Under the pieces are notes generated by a model. It had not been told where the DNA came from and searched no databases. It was given only the letters and a program-made list of their open reading frames with translations. This document shows positions 21,214 to 23,559 of a DNA stretch of 23,559 bases, in pieces. The stretch spans positions 1-23,559 of the forward strand of contig CAUJFK010000224.1 in NCBI GenBank assembly GCA_963169175.1. The letters are read 5' to 3'. Made by a program: the position numbers and the translations under genes. Within the stretch, counting starts at the first letter, position 1; every line of letters begins with the position of its first letter. This DNA is from Acidobacteriota bacterium (GTDB lineage Bacteria > Acidobacteriota > Blastocatellia > Pyrinomonadales > Pyrinomonadaceae).

Positions 21214-22233
21214 TTTGGCTTCCATGGACGCGGCGTATTCACCACGTCGCGCCGCCCGATTGCAAAGAGCTCGATTGACCAGCCTTTGCTGGGCAGCATG
21301 TGTATTGGCGTCAACACCTCGCCAAATCTCCATCGCCGGCTCCTCGATGGCTCGGGCAAATGAAAACGTCAACGCCCACGGAAGGCGAGCTTTGAACCGG
21401 GCATTCATCGCATTCAAACGAGCCGTGGCCAGCTCAGCAGATTGGCCGCCCGACAGAAACGCCACGCCCGGAACGGCAGCAGGAACGACGCGAAGGAGCG
21501 TTGTCACAGTAGCATCGGCCACCTCGTCAACCGTTTCCTGTATAGGACACGTCAAACCCGGAAGCACCATATTTGGCTTAAGGATCATTCCCTCAAGCAT
21601 CACCCGCTGCGTGTAAAGCTTGTCAAAAACCGTCTGGAGGACTTCCTCAGTTACCTCGCGACACCGCTCCAGCGAATGATCGCCTTCCATCAGGACTTCA
21701 GGCTCGACGATCGGCACGATCCCGGCTTCTTGGCATAACGCAGCATAAAGGGCGAGGATTTGTGCATTTGCTTCAATGCAGGCACGGCTGGGAATGCCGT
21801 CGCCCAAAATGATCTCCGCACGCCACTTGGCAAATCGGGCACCCAATGTTGAATATTCGGCAAGACGTTCGCGCAAACCGTCCAGGCCGCTCGTAATTTT
21901 CTCTCCTGGATGACCAGCCATATCGGTAAGTCCTGCATCGACCTTTATGCCCGGAATGATGCCCGCATCAATGAGTACTTTTACAAACGGGATGCCGTCT
22001 TTCGTACTGTGTCGGATCGTTTCATCGAAAAGGATCGCCCCGCTGATCGCCTCACCGAGGCCGGGCGCGGTTACGATCAATTCGCGCCACGCTCGCCGTG
22101 CATCGTCAGTCTGCGGGATATTTAATTCGGCAAATCGCTTGTCCTCGGTTGCAACGCTCTCATCCATCGCAAGCAGTCCCTTATCGTCGGCCACTAATGC
22201 CCTCGCGGTTTCTATGAGTTGTTGTGGACGCAT
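21205..22233 (-). CDS. Class I fructose-bisphosphate aldolase
   Basis: The enzyme splits fructose 1,6-bisphosphate in glycolysis and forms it in gluconeogenesis, using a Schiff base instead of a metal. The 342 residues contain GLLAMDES (19-26), AKWRAE (135-140) and VEPEVLMEGDH (176-186). The Schiff-base Lys219 lies in MILKPNMVLPG, and the phosphate loop FLSGGQS is near 255-261. This is the animal/plant-like class I type, which is less usual in bacteria. ATG 22233 has SD GAGG. It lies 19 bp after the rpiB stop and is probably co-transcribed with it. Confidence 0.96.
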   Translation of the reverse strand: MRPQQLIETARALVADDKGLLAMDESVATEDKRFAELNIPQTDDARRAWRELIVTAPGLGEAISGAILFDETIRHSTKDGIPFVKVLIDAGIIPGIKVDAGLTDMAGHPGEKITSGLDGLRERLAEYSTLGARFAKWRAEIILGDGIPSRACIEANAQILALYAALCQEAGIVPIVEPEVLMEGDHSLERCREVTEEVLQTVFDKLYTQRVMLEGMILKPNMVLPGLTCPIQETVDEVADATVTTLLRVVPAAVPGVAFLSGGQSAELATARLNAMNARFKARLPWALTFSFARAIEEPAMEIWRGVDANTHAAQQRLVNRALCNRAARRGEYAASMEAKQG

Positions 22234-22252
22234 ATTAATACCTCGATCATTC

Positions 22253-22711
22253 TTATACGCTTCTGGCGCACTCTAGATCCGTCACTTTTACCAATCGGCG
22301 TTTGAACCGCTCCTCTCCCTTGAAATTAGCCTTCAAAAATATCTGTATCAGATCCCATGCGAGAGCCGGCCCAGTAACGCGGCCGCCAAGACACATTACG
22401 TTCATGTCATCATCCTCTACGCCCTGATGTGCGGAATACGGATCGGTGATCAACGCCGCTCGCACGCCCGCTATCTTATTAGCCGCGATACATGCCCCAA
22501 CGCCGCTGCCGCAGATGGCCAGCCCGCGTGAAACTTCGCCGCCAGCCACTGCCCGAGCCATCGGAACCACAAGATCCGGGTAATCGTCGCCCGCGGCCAA
22601 CTCATACGCTCCAAAGTCAACGACCTCATATCCCGCCGCTTTTATGGACTCCGAAAGTTGTCCTTTCAATTCAAAACCGCCATGGTCGGCGGCAACGCCA
22701 ATTCGGATCAT
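22253..22711 (-). CDS. rpiB: Ribose-5-phosphate isomerase B
   Basis: RpiB interconverts ribose 5-phosphate and ribulose 5-phosphate. ATG 22711, with SD GGGAGGA, gives the family start MIRIGVAADHGG; the longer frame overlaps the next gene and lacks similarity. The 152 residues have His10 in ADHGG, the active Cys67 in AICGSGVG, and DDMNVMCLGGRV. These are typical RpiB/LacAB residues. It is followed by class I aldolase after 19 bp and preceded by the molybdopterin enzyme at 47 bp, forming a small carbon/redox group. Confidence 0.95.
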   Translation of the reverse strand: MIRIGVAADHGGFELKGQLSESIKAAGYEVVDFGAYELAAGDDYPDLVVPMARAVAGGEVSRGLAICGSGVGACIAANKIAGVRAALITDPYSAHQGVEDDDMNVMCLGGRVTGPALAWDLIQIFLKANFKGEERFKRRLVKVTDLECARSV

Positions 22712-22758
22712 TTCCAATTCCTCCCCTGAAGTCTTCCGATTCCGTTTCGCACGGTCAT

Positions 22759-23559
22759 TCAAATGTTTGCCAGTTCGCCAAAGTATTCGTGATCCTCCGC
22801 GAATCCACCTTCGCCTTCGCCGACCGATCTGACGTCCTCGACAAACTCGATCGACTGTATCCATTTGACCATTTTGAAACCAAGTTGATTCTCGACCCTC
22901 AGCCGCAAAGGCGCTCCATGCAGTTGCGTGAGCGGCTCATAGTTCATCTCATATGCCAGTAAAGTTTGCGGGTTTTCAGCATTTTCCATCGATAAGCTGT
23001 CGTAATATCGAATGTCCTCGACACCCTCGTGGAGCGCGACTCCGTCCCCGAAAGAGTGAAAAACGACCGCCCTCGCATTTTGCTTCGGCTTGACCAAATG
23101 AATTAGATCCGCCATCGGCAAACCGCCCCAAGCCGCAATGCCCGACCAGCCCTGAATGCAATGATGCAGCGTGATCTGCGTCTTCGAGCCCATTGTCCGC
23201 AGGTCATCCAACGATAGTTCGACAGGATTGTCCACCAACCCATGTATCTTCAAACGATAGCCCTCAAAGTCGTCATCCGCCAGCGCTTTCCATTCCTCAC
23301 ACGTCGGCACCTTGCCGTTCGCCCAGAGGAACGGCGATATGTCCTCGCGGCGAAACTCGACCCGCGGCGCCGCACGGTTTAGAAGCATCGACATTACCGG
23401 CGACACAAGTGCCTTGGCCACATGCTGCACCAACCGCGGCCGGCGCCACGCCAGCCAGTTGGCCAAAGCATTGACCGCCACTATCACCGCAATTCCCAAC
23501 ACACCGAGATAGACGCCGGCCATAACAACGTCGTCCGTGCCGGAGACGATGTGGTTCAT
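22759..23559 (-). CDS. Sulfite-oxidase-type molybdopterin oxidoreductase with membrane anchor (5' end at window edge)
   Basis: The frame spans 266 residues and an ATG happens to lie exactly at the window edge. It may be the start or an internal Met of a longer protein. Residues about 12-33 are a membrane span, followed by a linker. From about 70 on it is the sulfite-oxidase fold molybdopterin domain: ISPFLWANGKVPTCEEW, YRLKIHGLVDNPVELSLDDL, and the Mo-ligand Cys in HHCIQGWSGIAAWGG. It then continues with RYYDSLSMENAENPQTLLAYEMN, GAPLRLRVENQLGFKMVKWI and EYFGE. The single span before the domain looks like the last helix of an N-terminal membrane cytochrome-like part, which would lie outside the window. 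The substrate is unknown. Confidence 0.88.
   Translation of the reverse strand: MNHIVSGTDDVVMAGVYLGVLGIAVIVAVNALANWLAWRRPRLVQHVAKALVSPVMSMLLNRAAPRVEFRREDISPFLWANGKVPTCEEWKALADDDFEGYRLKIHGLVDNPVELSLDDLRTMGSKTQITLHHCIQGWSGIAAWGGLPMADLIHLVKPKQNARAVVFHSFGDGVALHEGVEDIRYYDSLSMENAENPQTLLAYEMNYEPLTQLHGAPLRLRVENQLGFKMVKWIQSIEFVEDVRSVGEGEGGFAEDHEYFGELANI

Noticed and set aside
1..23559. CRISPR array, tRNA or rRNA genes, insertion sequence
   Set aside because: No regularly spaced direct repeats, no tRNA-like cloverleaf or rRNA text, and no transposase or integrase frame was seen while reading both strands. A covariance search could still find something I missed.

Overview
This is a chromosomal window of a bacterium with a Gram-negative type envelope. 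A lipoprotein signal and an export signal peptide are visible, Shine-Dalgarno (SD) sites of the AGGAGG type are common, and base composition is moderate and even. Gene content (an eRF1-like stress protein, Rnk, a tandem universal stress protein, a site-2 protease with CBS domains, class I aldolase) and a dispersed GCGG-type intergenic repeat would fit an Acidobacteriota such as the Blastocatellia. That is a guess from style; no marker gene here proves it. No tRNA, rRNA, CRISPR array, integrase or transposase was seen.

Layout. 1-1293 is the N-terminal part of lon (minus strand, cut by the window edge). 1434-2414 is an exported protein built from a duplicated domain. 2607-9606 is a complete histidine operon on the minus strand, in the order hisG-D-C-B-H-A-F-I with the fused HisB and fused HisIE enzymes, the same order and fusions as in enteric bacteria. 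It is preceded at 9607-9759 by a histidine-rich leader peptide, a strong intrinsic terminator and a mutually exclusive antiterminator pairing: a complete candidate his attenuator. Upstream on the same strand, 9840-12151 holds five small or stress-type genes: rnk, a 44-residue membrane protein, an eRF1-like protein and two paralogous small membrane proteins. They diverge from a tandem universal stress protein gene at 12453 and a small basic protein at 13498. 13737-17448 is a minus-strand group: glutamate dehydrogenase, site-2 protease, FAD oxidoreductase, DUF488. 17534-18241 holds a small unknown gene and a lipoprotein gene. The lipoprotein gene diverges from a histidine kinase/LuxR-type response regulator pair at 18462-20061. 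20257-21015 holds a PQ-loop protein and a small basic protein. 21205-23559 is a minus-strand carbon/redox group: molybdopterin oxidoreductase (cut by the edge), RpiB, class I fructose-bisphosphate aldolase.

The least expected signals are regulatory. First, the his attenuator: eight His codons in a 23-codon leader, a terminator whose U-run touches the hisG start codon, and a competing 8-bp antiterminator. Second, a repeated promoter element: two copies of an imperfect 12-bp palindrome close to GGTGTTAACACC, always 23 bp apart. It occurs four times in the window, each time about 42-47 bp upstream of a -10-like hexamer, and serves five promoters: the eRF1/Rnk group, the universal stress protein, the kinase/regulator pair, the lipoprotein and the small basic protein at 20785. 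I read this as one stress or dormancy-like regulon, possibly driven by the response regulator encoded here. The set resembles the mycobacterial DosR regulon in content (universal stress proteins, eRF1-like Rv2629) but not in DNA motif.
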